Shown: positions 8,265 to 16,362 of the stretch, piece by piece | Layout of the letters: every line of letters begins with the position of its first letter | Position numbering within the stretch: position 1 is the stretch's first letter | Source of the DNA: Pseudomonadota bacterium | GTDB taxonomy: Bacteria > Pseudomonadota > Gammaproteobacteria > Competibacterales > Competibacteraceae | Length of the DNA: 46,365 nt | Direction of reading: 5' to 3' | Assembly (NCBI GenBank): GCA_022709365.1 | Contig: JAKLIY010000033.1 | Coordinates: 1-46,365 of the forward strand | Notes under the pieces: generated by a model | Database searches by the model: none | Told to the model about the DNA's origin: nothing | The model's input: only the letters and a program-made list of their open reading frames with translations | Program-made: the position numbers and the translations under genes

Positions 8265-10337
8265 ATGACCATTTTACAAATAGTTGTGTCAAATTTTATG
8301 AGGCAGATTCATCGAACGCCGGGGGGGAAATCACTTTCAGCCGGGTGGGCAGACTGGCGTACCCCTGTTGTCGGTCTGCTGTTGGGTCAGTTCGTATTCG
8401 CCGCCCTGCTGGGTCTGACCCAAACCGGCGCGCTGCAAGCTTTGGAACTGTTGGTCTATGATCACGTCCTGCGCTGGCAACCACTGACGCCGCCCGATAA
8501 ACGAATCGTCTTGATCGGCGAGACGGAAGCGGATATTCAGCGCTGGGGTCATCCACTGCCCGATAGCGTACTGGCCGAGGCGCTGGAACGCTTGGCGCAG
8601 GGGCGACCACGGGTCATCGGCGTGGATAAATACCGTGATCTTCCCGCGCCGCCCGGCAGCGAACGACTCGACCAGACGATCCGCAACCACCCGGAGATCG
8701 TCTGGGTGATGAAATTCGGCAATGCCGCCGCCCGCGAACCCGCTATTGCGCCACCGGCCATCTTGGCGAATTCGGATCGCATCGGATTTAGCGATGTTCC
8801 TCTCGATGAAGAGGGTCTGGTGCGACGGGGTCTGCTGTTTCTCGACGATGGCCGCCAGGTGGTCTCCGCTTTCTCTTTGATCGTCGCCCTGCGTTATCTG
8901 CAAGCGGAAGGCATCCGTCTCCAGCCGGACCCGGAAAATCCCGACCATCTGCGCTTGGGTCCAACCACCCTTCCGCCATTGGCAACCGATGAAGGCGGCT
9001 ACGTTCACGCCGATACTGCGGGTTATCAATACCTGCTGGATTATCGGGGCCGGTTGAGCGCTAAGCAGATTTACACGTTGACTGAAGTACTGGAAGGACG
9101 AGCGCCAGCGGCGCAATTCACCGACAAAATCGTCTTGCTGGGCAGCATGGCGGTCAGTCTGCGCGATGATTTCCAGATGCCTGTTCGGCATTTTTTGATG
9201 GATACGCCATCGTCAACGCCGATGAGCGACCGTCCCGGACGGATCGCCGGCGTTGCGCTCCACGCTTTGCAAATCAACCAGTTGTTGCGGTTTGCGTTGG
9301 CCGGCGATGCGCCGATTCGCGGTCTGTCCCATCACGTTGAGATCGCCTGGCTGTGGTTGTGGTGCATGATCGGCTTTGGATTGACTCTGTGCCGGTGGCG
9401 CTTCCGGTGGCTGTTGGCGCTGATGGCCGGCGCGCTGGTCGCCTTGGGGGGAATGGGGCTACTGGCCTGGTCTCATCACGTCTGGCTGCCGTTAGCCACC
9501 CCAGCACTGGGACTCGCCCTGGTTGCCGCCTTATCGGGGGGGTATCGGTCCGTTCATGACTACGTTGAAAAACGGTTGTTAATGAACCTGCTGGTTCGCC
9601 ATGTAGCGCCGGAGGTGGCCGATACCCTTTGGCGGGAGCGCGAGCGGCTGGTGGCGGGCGGGCGGCTGATTCCGCAGCGCCTGACCGCTACCGTGCTGTT
9701 CGCCGATATCCAGGGCTTTACCACGATTGCCGAGACCCTGGAACCGGCGCGGCTGATGGATTGGCTGAATGTCTATATGGAAGCGATGACGCAAGTGGTC
9801 ATGACGCATGAAGGGGTCATCAAGCAATACGTCGGCGATCAGATCATGGCGCTTTTTGGCGCGCCGGTGCCGCGTCAGACCGAAGCAGAGATCGCCAGCG
9901 ATGCGATGCAGGCGGTGCAGTGCGCGCTGGACATGGGTGAACGACTGCAACACTTGAACACCGCCTGGGCCGGGCAGCGCTTGCCGACCATCGCCGTGCG
10001 CATCGGTCTTTGCACGGGACCGCTGATCGCCGGCAGTCTGGGGGGTCGCCAGCGCATTGAATACGCGGTGGTGGGCGATACCGTCAACATCGCTTCGCGG
10101 CTGGAAAGTTTCGACAAGGAAGCCCACTTTAGCGCCGGCAGTGCGTGTCGCATCCTCATCAGCGCGTCCACCTTTCGCCATGTGGACCATCGATTTCAGG
10201 TAACCAACGTAGGACGGATCAAGTTCAAGGGTAAGCAACAGGAAATCACGGTCTATCGGGTCGATGGCCCCTCACTCACACCAGATTGTGCATCCGCTGC
10301 AGGTGCGTGTAGGCCAGACTCGACACTTCCCGAATGA
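8265..10337 (+). CDS. CHASE2-domain class III adenylate/guanylate cyclase
   Basis: Membrane-bound nucleotide cyclase of 690 residues. One TM helix near 33-52 precedes an extracytoplasmic CHASE2 sensor (about 55-330). Three closely spaced TM helices follow (about 358-425), then a cytoplasmic class III cyclase domain (about 470-650). The metal-binding aspartates are in FADIQGFT and YVGDQIMALFGAP. The transition-state Asn and Arg are in VGDTVNIASRLES. The two base-selecting positions read Gln (KQYVGD) and Ala (EYAVVGD), not the usual Lys and Asp/Thr, so the product could be cAMP, cGMP or uncertain. AGGA five bases before the ATG supports this start. It diverges from the TPS/CHAT operon whose last gene is a Crp-type regulator. 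Its last 62 bp overlap the end of the convergent serine hydrolase gene. Confidence 0.93.
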   Translation: MTILQIVVSNFMRQIHRTPGGKSLSAGWADWRTPVVGLLLGQFVFAALLGLTQTGALQALELLVYDHVLRWQPLTPPDKRIVLIGETEADIQRWGHPLPDSVLAEALERLAQGRPRVIGVDKYRDLPAPPGSERLDQTIRNHPEIVWVMKFGNAAAREPAIAPPAILANSDRIGFSDVPLDEEGLVRRGLLFLDDGRQVVSAFSLIVALRYLQAEGIRLQPDPENPDHLRLGPTTLPPLATDEGGYVHADTAGYQYLLDYRGRLSAKQIYTLTEVLEGRAPAAQFTDKIVLLGSMAVSLRDDFQMPVRHFLMDTPSSTPMSDRPGRIAGVALHALQINQLLRFALAGDAPIRGLSHHVEIAWLWLWCMIGFGLTLCRWRFRWLLALMAGALVALGGMGLLAWSHHVWLPLATPALGLALVAALSGGYRSVHDYVEKRLLMNLLVRHVAPEVADTLWRERERLVAGGRLIPQRLTATVLFADIQGFTTIAETLEPARLMDWLNVYMEAMTQVVMTHEGVIKQYVGDQIMALFGAPVPRQTEAEIASDAMQAVQCALDMGERLQHLNTAWAGQRLPTIAVRIGLCTGPLIAGSLGGRQRIEYAVVGDTVNIASRLESFDKEAHFSAGSACRILISASTFRHVDHRFQVTNVGRIKFKGKQQEITVYRVDGPSLTPDCASAAGACRPDSTLPE

Positions 10338-11292
10338 CATTGCCCCGCGCGTCTTTCCAGGCACCGTAGTTGCGCGCTGGACGGGCTTTTTCGATGATGC
10401 CGACAAAGGTGTACGGATAGCGGTAGCCATCGCGCCCTTGGGCGATGAGGATGCCCATGTCGCCGCAGAGCCGGGCGGTGGTGCCCGTCTTGTCAATGAC
10501 CCAGGTTTGTCGCGCGACGCCATCAGCGCCGGAGTAAACCCGGTCGCGGTTGGGCAGATTCATCAACCGCTTCAACTCAGTGGAATAGGGAAGCTGGTCG
10601 TACCAGAGAGCGTGCAGGAAGCGGTGATAGTCAAGAGCGGAGGCTTTGTTGCGATACGTGCGGCCGCCGCCGGGGATGCGCTCGACGATCCGGGTGTGTT
10701 GGAAAATGCCCGGATGATTCCGTTTGAGGGTACGCTCCGCTTCGGCGGGTCCGGAATGGGGGCTGGTCCGGTTCAACAGTTCGATAAAATAGTTGGTGGC
10801 GCTGTTGTCGCTGTGCTGGATCATCGCTTCCATCCGGTCACGATGAAAAGGCGTGTAGTAAAGCTTCCCCTCATAAACCTTGTGGAAGAATGCCAGCGCG
10901 ATGAAGGGCTTGACCATACTGGCGCTCTGATAGGGGTGGTTGGCGTTGATCGCCGTCAGATACTGCTGGGTGGTGAAGTCATAGACCAGCCAGGCGGTTT
11001 GCTCATTGGCGGCGATACGGCCGGTCTGACGCAAGTATTTGATATAGTTCTCGATATCTTCTGTAAGTACGCTCACTCTGGGGGCAGGGCGCACGGTTCG
11101 GAAGTCCCGGAGCAGCGCATCGTCCGGCCTGTAGCTACGCTGTGCTGCTTCGCTGAGCGACGGGATCAGCCCGCACGCGGTGGCCGCGAGCAGTGTTCCC
11201 ATTCCGGCGAGGAACGCACGTCTGGACGGATCGGACGGCGGGCAGGACTCCATAGGGGAAACATCCGGCTGGAAAGACAGGGTGGATGTCAT
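10276..11292 (-). CDS. Tat-exported class A beta-lactamase-like serine hydrolase
   Basis: A 338-residue protein with a twin-arginine signal (PSRRAFLAGMG, then a hydrophobic stretch to about residue 48), so a folded periplasmic product is expected. The rest has a penicillin-recognising serine-hydrolase fold: SxxK in SASMVKPF, SDN in HSDNSATN, and KTG in DKTGTTA. The S-x-N to KTG spacing is about that of class A enzymes, but no ExxLN omega-loop motif carrying the deacylating Glu is evident. A true beta-lactamase is therefore doubtful; a peptidoglycan-related or other acyl-transfer role is possible. The first Met is used; Met14, nearer the RR motif, is an alternative. The 3' end overlaps the end of the cyclase gene by 62 bp. 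Confidence 0.85.
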   Translation of the reverse strand: MTSTLSFQPDVSPMESCPPSDPSRRAFLAGMGTLLAATACGLIPSLSEAAQRSYRPDDALLRDFRTVRPAPRVSVLTEDIENYIKYLRQTGRIAANEQTAWLVYDFTTQQYLTAINANHPYQSASMVKPFIALAFFHKVYEGKLYYTPFHRDRMEAMIQHSDNSATNYFIELLNRTSPHSGPAEAERTLKRNHPGIFQHTRIVERIPGGGRTYRNKASALDYHRFLHALWYDQLPYSTELKRLMNLPNRDRVYSGADGVARQTWVIDKTGTTARLCGDMGILIAQGRDGYRYPYTFVGIIEKARPARNYGAWKDARGNVIREVSSLAYTHLQRMHNLV

Positions 11293-11619
11293 GCGGCGAC
11301 CTCTAGTTCAAGAGAGTGGGGGTGGGCATGCAGACTAGCAACTGTGTCGGAAATTACCGCCTTGTGACTCAGCATTCAACCAGAATCAGGAATTATCTCA
11401 AAGGATGGCTGGCTTCACCCAAAGCAATGGAATTAGGAAAAACCCCAAGTTTATTCAAGAAATCCCTTATTTTACTCCCTGGCGTCAGGTCTTAAGATAT
11501 GGTTGCCGGACATATTAGGAAATAAACCTCTAATTTGTAAAAATAAATAATGCGCCGATCCGGCCTAGCGCGGGGAGGGGCGGTAACGCCACTAACCACC
11601 GAAGCGAGGAATTGAACGA
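11293..11619. other. Intergenic region, no clear gene
   Basis: These 327 bp sit between the divergent serine hydrolase gene and a doubtful small ORF. The composition is more AT-rich than in the genes. I see a short inverted repeat (ATATG, 9 nt, CATAT near 11497-11515) and a GC stem (GGCG-GTAA-CGCC near 11579-11590) that could be leader RNA structure. Nothing matches a riboswitch I can recognise. Confidence 0.4.
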
Positions 11620-11892
11620 ATGAAAAGCGAAATCGCCCGGCCGGTGAAGGCCAGACGGTATGGTAATGAGGGATTGATGCCTGTCGATAAGTACGGTTGT
11701 CCGTATCGCGGGGCTGCCTCGTGCGTGAGTGCGAGTGGCGGCAGTTACTGTGGCGGCTACGGGGGTGATGCACCCATTAAAGGAACACAGATTCACTCGG
11801 TCCGCTGTCTGGAAGAGAACAACGCTGATTTTGTACTCTATCGCTGGTTGAAGACGCCGCGCCGTTTGGCTTATCCCTTGTTAAACCGTTAA
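11620..11892 (+). CDS. Possible small hypothetical protein (90 aa)
   Basis: This ORF has an ATG preceded by a GAGG ribosome-binding-like sequence about 10 bases upstream. It encodes a basic protein with a Cys/Gly/Ser-rich middle (CPYRGAASCVSASGGSYCGG). There is no signal peptide, no TM helix and no family I recognise. Overlapping minus-strand ORFs of similar size exist in the same stretch, and codon bias is not decisive. The Cys/Gly-rich core is faintly like peptide precursors, but no modification gene is adjacent. It may be non-coding. Confidence 0.25.
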   Translation: MKSEIARPVKARRYGNEGLMPVDKYGCPYRGAASCVSASGGSYCGGYGGDAPIKGTQIHSVRCLEENNADFVLYRWLKTPRRLAYPLLNR

Positions 11893-11914
11893 CAATCTCC
11901 TGACTTCTGCACCC

Positions 11915-11955
11915 GTGGGTCGGGCTTTAACCTGACAGCCTGATACCCGACCCAC
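11915..11955 (-). terminator. Perfect 10-bp stem-loop after the kinase gene
   Basis: GTGGGTCGGG (11915-11924) pairs perfectly with CCCGACCCAC (11946-11955) across a 21-nt loop. It begins 5 bp beyond the kinase stop codon. No U tract follows on either strand, so it is a transcript-end structure or RNA-stabilising hairpin, not a textbook intrinsic terminator. Confidence 0.45.
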
Positions 11956-11960
11956 TCTTC

Positions 11961-14900
11961 CTACGGCTCGACCTGAACCCGAACCTTCTGATCGTTCTGC
12001 CATTCCCCAACGATCTTTTGTCCATTCTCGTAAAGTACGCCCTGACCATGCTTGCGGCCATTGCGCCACTCACCCTCGTAGCGGTCGCCATTGCTGTAGT
12101 AATAGACGCCTTGACCGTTAGGTTGATCGTTAGCAAACTCGCCGACGTATTTGTCGCCGCGTTCAGCGTAAAGATAAGTCCCCTGACCACTCTTGCGGCC
12201 ATTGCGCCACTCACCCTCGTAGCGGTTGCCGCTGCGGTAATAATAAGCGCCTTGACCAGTAATGACCCCATTGCGCCATTCGCCCACATATTTTTCGCCA
12301 CGCCCGGCGTAAACGTAAGTGCCTTGTCCATGCATTTTCGCATTGCGGAAATCGCCGGAGTATTCGCTGCCATCGGGGTATCGGTAGGTACCCCGGCCAT
12401 TTTCACAGTTGCCGCTGAGACAATTAGCGGCCTGTGAACTGGCTTTAGCGGTCTGAGTCTCAGGGGCGCTCGGCGGCGCCGGTTTCTCTTTCTCTTCAGA
12501 CGGTTCAGCATCCGAGGCGGTTTCCGGAGACTGCCGTTCAGGAGCCGGCGTGGCCTTGGCGACTTTCCGGGGCAGGACTGCGGTGATTGAGCTTTCATCG
12601 CCGGGCGCGAGGTCGACCTTGCCGTTCCAGTCGGTATAACCCTCTTGGCGGACGCGCACCCGGTAGGAGCCGGGGCGCATCTCGATCTGCATCGGCGTCG
12701 TGCCGACCTTGCGGTTGTTGATCCAGATTTCGGCGTCTTCCAAATCAGCGCGGACGAACAACTGGGCCGGCGTTCCCGCCGGAACCTGTTTTTTCGTCGC
12801 CGCACGACCGGCCTCGTCGAGGATGCCCTGTGGCGAAGTCGTAATTTGCAGGCTGACGTCGTCGTTGGTTTTGGTTTTGGAGACTTGGGTATGACGATCC
12901 TGGGCAATAATCCGGGTCTCGGGCGTCGCGGGCGACTCCTCAGCCGGCTGCGGAACCGAAATCAGACTGATGGGCGGCACTGTCGGCGCCTGGGATTTGG
13001 GTTCGGCCAGCGGCGGTTCGGATTTAGGCAGCGGTTCGGATTTGGGCGGCGGTTCGGATTTGGGCGGCGGGGCGACGACCGGTTTGGGCGTTTCCGCCAG
13101 CGCCAGTTGCTCGCGCAGATGCGACATCTGGGGATGGGACGGGTTGAGTTTCTCGATCTGAGCCAGCGAATTGCGAGCCGATTTGATGTCGTTGCGTTGC
13201 AGGGCGGTTGCTGCCAGCTCTGTATAACGGTCGGCGATGCGATCCAGGCCGGCGAGCGCTTCGGCATTACCGCGATCCTGTTTGAGCACTCCGTTATAGC
13301 AGTCAGCGGCGTTGCCGCCCTTGCCCGCGGTGAGCCGGTTGGCTTGCAGGTGAGTTTCGCACTGCCGCAGCAAGGCGGCGATTCTGGCCGTGTCGTCGAC
13401 CGGCGGTTTAACCGCAGGAATAGGTGGTGGCGGCGGCGGCGCGGTTTTAGCTTCGCGTAACTGCTTGCGAACGTCTTCACGCAGGGCCAGCAGGCGACGA
13501 TGATCAGGCGCTTGTTGCAAACCCTGTTCGATGCGCAAGAGACTGCTTTCATAGGCGCGATTCCGCTGATCATCCAGCGCCCGCGCCAATAATTCGTCAG
13601 CCTTGCGTTGACGCTGTTCCGCTTCCGCTTTGGCCCGTTCCGCTGCCTCAGTCTGACGGCGGGCAGTCTCTTCTTTGGCCCGTTCCGCCGCCCCAGTCTG
13701 GCGACGAGTGGTTTCTTCCTGACGCTGGAGATCGGACTGTTGCTTGAGCAGGTCCTGTTTAAGGTTCAACAATCCAGGATGGCTGGGCATGGCCTGCAAG
13801 CCCTGTTCAATATGCACCAGGCTCATTTGCAGCGCGCCTTCCTGCCGGGCGCGCTGGGCCTGTTCCAGAAACTGCTCGGCTTGCAACCGCGCCTGCCGTT
13901 GCTGCTCCTGCGCCGCCGCCTGCCGGATTTGTGCCTCGACATCGACGGCTGGCGGTTCAGGGGCCGGTGGAGTCAGGATCGCAACCACCGGGGGTTCAGG
14001 AGCAGGCGGTGGGGCAGGCGTCGCAACCACCTGGGGCGGGGTCACTGGCGCAGGCGTTGCAACCACCGGCGATTCGATCACCGGCAGGGTGGGCCGGTAC
14101 AGGAACCAGTAACCGCCGGCCAGTGCGGCGCTGGCCAGGACGGCAGCGGGCAAGCCGATTTTCCAGCCGAGCCGTCTTGGGGGGGGGCCGGCGGGGATAG
14201 ACCGGACCGGACCGGTCACGCTGAGCAAGTCAAAAGTTCCGGCCTCGCTGGCGGCGAGGGCGGCGATGATCTCCTCACCACTCTGGAAACGCTCGTCAGG
14301 ATCTTTATTCAGCAGTTTGTTCAGCAACGGCTGAAAGCGGCTTAGATGGGGCGGCAGCTTGGGAACGGGGGACGTGACGTGCATCATCGCCAGCGCGAAG
14401 CTGTCGTCGGCGGTGTAGGGGACGTTGCCGGTGAGCATTTCGTAGAACAGCACGCCGAAGCTGTACAGATCAGCGCGGGCGTCCACACCCTGACCTCGGA
14501 TCTGTTCGGGACTCATGTAGCGCGGAGTGCCGAGCGACAAGCCCGTGCGGGTCATGATCGTGCTGGCACCCAGCGTCTTGGCGATGCCGAAATCGGTGAG
14601 TACCGCCTGGCCGTTTTCCCGGAACAGAATATTTTGCGGCTTGATGTCGCGATGGATAATGTTGCGCCGGTGTGCGTAATGCAGAGCGCCGACTATCGCT
14701 TTGGCAATCGACAGTGCTTCCGCCAGCGGCAGGCCACTGCGGATGCGTTGTTGCAGGGTGCCGCCCGGCAGGTATTCCATCGACAGATAATAAGTACCTT
14801 CGTGGGAGGCGATGTCGTAAACCGTGACGATGTGCGGATCGCTGAGTTGGGCGATAATGCGCCCCTCGCGCAGGAAACGCTGGGCGAATTCCTCATCGGT

Positions 14901-15026
14901 GGTCAATACCGGTTTGATAACCTTCAGCGCAACGTGGCGGTGCAGCGACTCCTGCAGGGCGAGATAGACAATCGCCATGCCGCCTTGCCCAAGTTCGCGC
15001 TCGATCTGATAACCTGGAATCTGCAT
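11961..15026 (-). CDS. Membrane Ser/Thr protein kinase with PEGA domain and MORN repeats
   Basis: Hanks-type kinase. An upstream ATG at 15062 would give 1033 residues, and the numbering here uses that form. Met13 (15026) sits right before the kinase domain and fits homologues better; neither start has a strong ribosome-binding site. The kinase domain spans about 17-275: glycine loop GQGGMA, Lys47 in VALK, HRDIKPQN (Asp139) and DFG (157-159). One TM helix follows (about 301-322), then Pro-rich, Gln/Arg-rich helical and TPR-like segments, then four KSEP-type Pro-rich units. A PEGA domain is near 770-835 (AEIWINNRKVGTTP). About six MORN repeats close the protein (GEWRNG, GQGTYLY). The exterior part probably binds envelope or lipid ligands and the interior part phosphorylates proteins; both are inferred. 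All catalytic motifs are intact. Confidence 0.93.
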   Translation of the reverse strand: MQIPGYQIERELGQGGMAIVYLALQESLHRHVALKVIKPVLTTDEEFAQRFLREGRIIAQLSDPHIVTVYDIASHEGTYYLSMEYLPGGTLQQRIRSGLPLAEALSIAKAIVGALHYAHRRNIIHRDIKPQNILFRENGQAVLTDFGIAKTLGASTIMTRTGLSLGTPRYMSPEQIRGQGVDARADLYSFGVLFYEMLTGNVPYTADDSFALAMMHVTSPVPKLPPHLSRFQPLLNKLLNKDPDERFQSGEEIIAALAASEAGTFDLLSVTGPVRSIPAGPPPRRLGWKIGLPAAVLASAALAGGYWFLYRPTLPVIESPVVATPAPVTPPQVVATPAPPPAPEPPVVAILTPPAPEPPAVDVEAQIRQAAAQEQQRQARLQAEQFLEQAQRARQEGALQMSLVHIEQGLQAMPSHPGLLNLKQDLLKQQSDLQRQEETTRRQTGAAERAKEETARRQTEAAERAKAEAEQRQRKADELLARALDDQRNRAYESSLLRIEQGLQQAPDHRRLLALREDVRKQLREAKTAPPPPPPIPAVKPPVDDTARIAALLRQCETHLQANRLTAGKGGNAADCYNGVLKQDRGNAEALAGLDRIADRYTELAATALQRNDIKSARNSLAQIEKLNPSHPQMSHLREQLALAETPKPVVAPPPKSEPPPKSEPLPKSEPPLAEPKSQAPTVPPISLISVPQPAEESPATPETRIIAQDRHTQVSKTKTNDDVSLQITTSPQGILDEAGRAATKKQVPAGTPAQLFVRADLEDAEIWINNRKVGTTPMQIEMRPGSYRVRVRQEGYTDWNGKVDLAPGDESSITAVLPRKVAKATPAPERQSPETASDAEPSEEKEKPAPPSAPETQTAKASSQAANCLSGNCENGRGTYRYPDGSEYSGDFRNAKMHGQGTYVYAGRGEKYVGEWRNGVITGQGAYYYRSGNRYEGEWRNGRKSGQGTYLYAERGDKYVGEFANDQPNGQGVYYYSNGDRYEGEWRNGRKHGQGVLYENGQKIVGEWQNDQKVRVQVEP
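12051..12226. repeat. Direct DNA repeats encoding MORN units
   Basis: A 35-bp sequence beginning CTTGCGGCCATTGCG occurs identically at 12051-12085 and 12192-12226, 141 bp apart, which is two MORN units. Flanking bases are also similar. The near-identity suggests recent duplication or conversion, so unit number may vary between strains. Confidence 0.8.
13014..13067. repeat. 18-bp tandem repeat in the kinase linker
   Basis: Three successive units starting CGGTTCGGATTT at 13014, 13032 and 13050 have a perfect 18-bp period. On the minus strand they encode Lys-Ser-Glu-Pro-Pro/Leu-Pro units in the flexible linker of the Ser/Thr kinase. Such a tandem tract can expand or contract in frame. Confidence 0.75.
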
Positions 15027-15215
15027 GTTTGAATCCCATGTTTCTGTTGTCGGTGGCCGCATCCGGCGGCGTGTTCGCGCGGGATGCCGGGTCAGCGCGC
15101 GATGCGTCAGTCTGGATAGAGCCTGAATTTTAGGGAATCATCCGGGGAACGGCAAAACATTCTCCGGACCTTAAGCAAATTTTATACCTTTCATTACGCA
15201 AGGATCGTTCCCCCT

Positions 15216-16328
15216 ATGTCTGGCAATACCTTTGGCAAACTGTTCACGGTGACCACCTTCGGCGAAAGCCATGGTCCGGCGCTCGGCGCGATGGTTGACG
15301 GTTGTCCGCCCGGTTTGGCGCTGGCTGAAGCGGATTTGCAACATGACTTGGACCGCCGCCGGCCCGGCAAAAGTCGGCATACGACCCAGCGCCGCGAGCC
15401 GGATGCCGTCCGTATCCTGTCCGGGGTCTTTGAGGGTCAGACGACGGGCGCACCGATCGGCCTGTTGATTGAGAATGTGGATCAGCGTTCGAAGGACTAC
15501 GGCGAGATTATGGACCGTTTCCGGCCGGGTCATGCGGACTATACCTATCACCATAAATATGGTGTGCGCGATTACCGGGGCGGCGGCCGCTCCTCAGCGC
15601 GAGAAACCGCCATGCGGGTCGCGGCGGGCGCGATTGCCCGGAAGTATCTGCGCGAGCGCTATGGGGTGGAAATTCGCGGCTATCTGGCCCAGCTTGGTCC
15701 GATCCGTCCAGTCAAAATGATCTGGGCGGAAGTGGATAACAACCCTTTCTTCTGCCCGGACCCGGACACCGTCGCGGAGCTGGAAACGTTCATGGACGCG
15801 CTGCGCAAGTCCGGCGATTCCATCGGGGCGCGGGTGACAGTGGTGGCCAGCGGCTTGCCGGTCGGTTGGGGTGAGCCGGTGTTCGACCGGCTGGATGCTG
15901 ACATTGCTCATGCGTTGATGAGCATCAATGCGGTCAAGGGCGTGGAAATCGGCGCGGGGTTCGCCTGCGTTGAACAGCGTGGTACACAGCATCGCGATGA
16001 ACTGACGCCGGAAGGGTTTTTGAGCAATCACGCGGGTGGCATCTTGGGCGGGATTTCCACCGGGCAAGACTTGGTCGCCAGCATCGCCCTCAAGCCGACC
16101 TCCAGCATCCGCTTGCCGGGACGGACCATTAATCTCCACGGCGAACCGGTCGAAGTGGTAACCCAGGGCCGACATGATCCCTGTGTCGGCATCCGCGCCA
16201 CGCCCATCGCCGAGGCGATGCTGGCGCTGGTGTTGATGGATCACGCCCTGCGCCACCGGGCGCAGAATATGGATGTGCGTTCGACGACTCCGGTGATTCC
16301 ATCTTTAGTCCCTCCCCTGCTTGACTGA
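15216..16328 (+). CDS. aroC: Chorismate synthase
   Basis: Converts 5-enolpyruvylshikimate-3-phosphate to chorismate, the last step of the shikimate pathway, in the cytoplasm with reduced FMN. At 370 residues it has normal length. The family signatures are visible: [14 protein letters not shown] near residue 16, the basic substrate loop RRRPG, and [20 protein letters not shown] near residues 120-140. The RxxTxPVIP-type ending is present as STTPVIPS. A downstream MFS transporter gene follows closely and may be co-transcribed. The assignment is secure. Confidence 0.97.
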   Translation: MSGNTFGKLFTVTTFGESHGPALGAMVDGCPPGLALAEADLQHDLDRRRPGKSRHTTQRREPDAVRILSGVFEGQTTGAPIGLLIENVDQRSKDYGEIMDRFRPGHADYTYHHKYGVRDYRGGGRSSARETAMRVAAGAIARKYLRERYGVEIRGYLAQLGPIRPVKMIWAEVDNNPFFCPDPDTVAELETFMDALRKSGDSIGARVTVVASGLPVGWGEPVFDRLDADIAHALMSINAVKGVEIGAGFACVEQRGTQHRDELTPEGFLSNHAGGILGGISTGQDLVASIALKPTSSIRLPGRTINLHGEPVEVVTQGRHDPCVGIRATPIAEAMLALVLMDHALRHRAQNMDVRSTTPVIPSLVPPLLD

Positions 16329-16362
16329 ACCGCGCCGCTGTCCCGGTTCTCCAGCAATCCCC

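Noticed and set aside
10264..11367. A 367-residue plus-strand frame opposite the serine hydrolase gene
   Set aside because: The minus-strand product has a Tat signal and three catalytic motifs in proper order; the opposite frame has no motif and overlaps the cyclase end.
11620..11892. Group II intron or riboswitch reading of the region before the kinase gene
   Set aside because: Segments such as a tacggttgtccgta stretch recall domain V, but the catalytic triad hairpin and an intron-encoded protein are absent and no riboswitch core could be matched.
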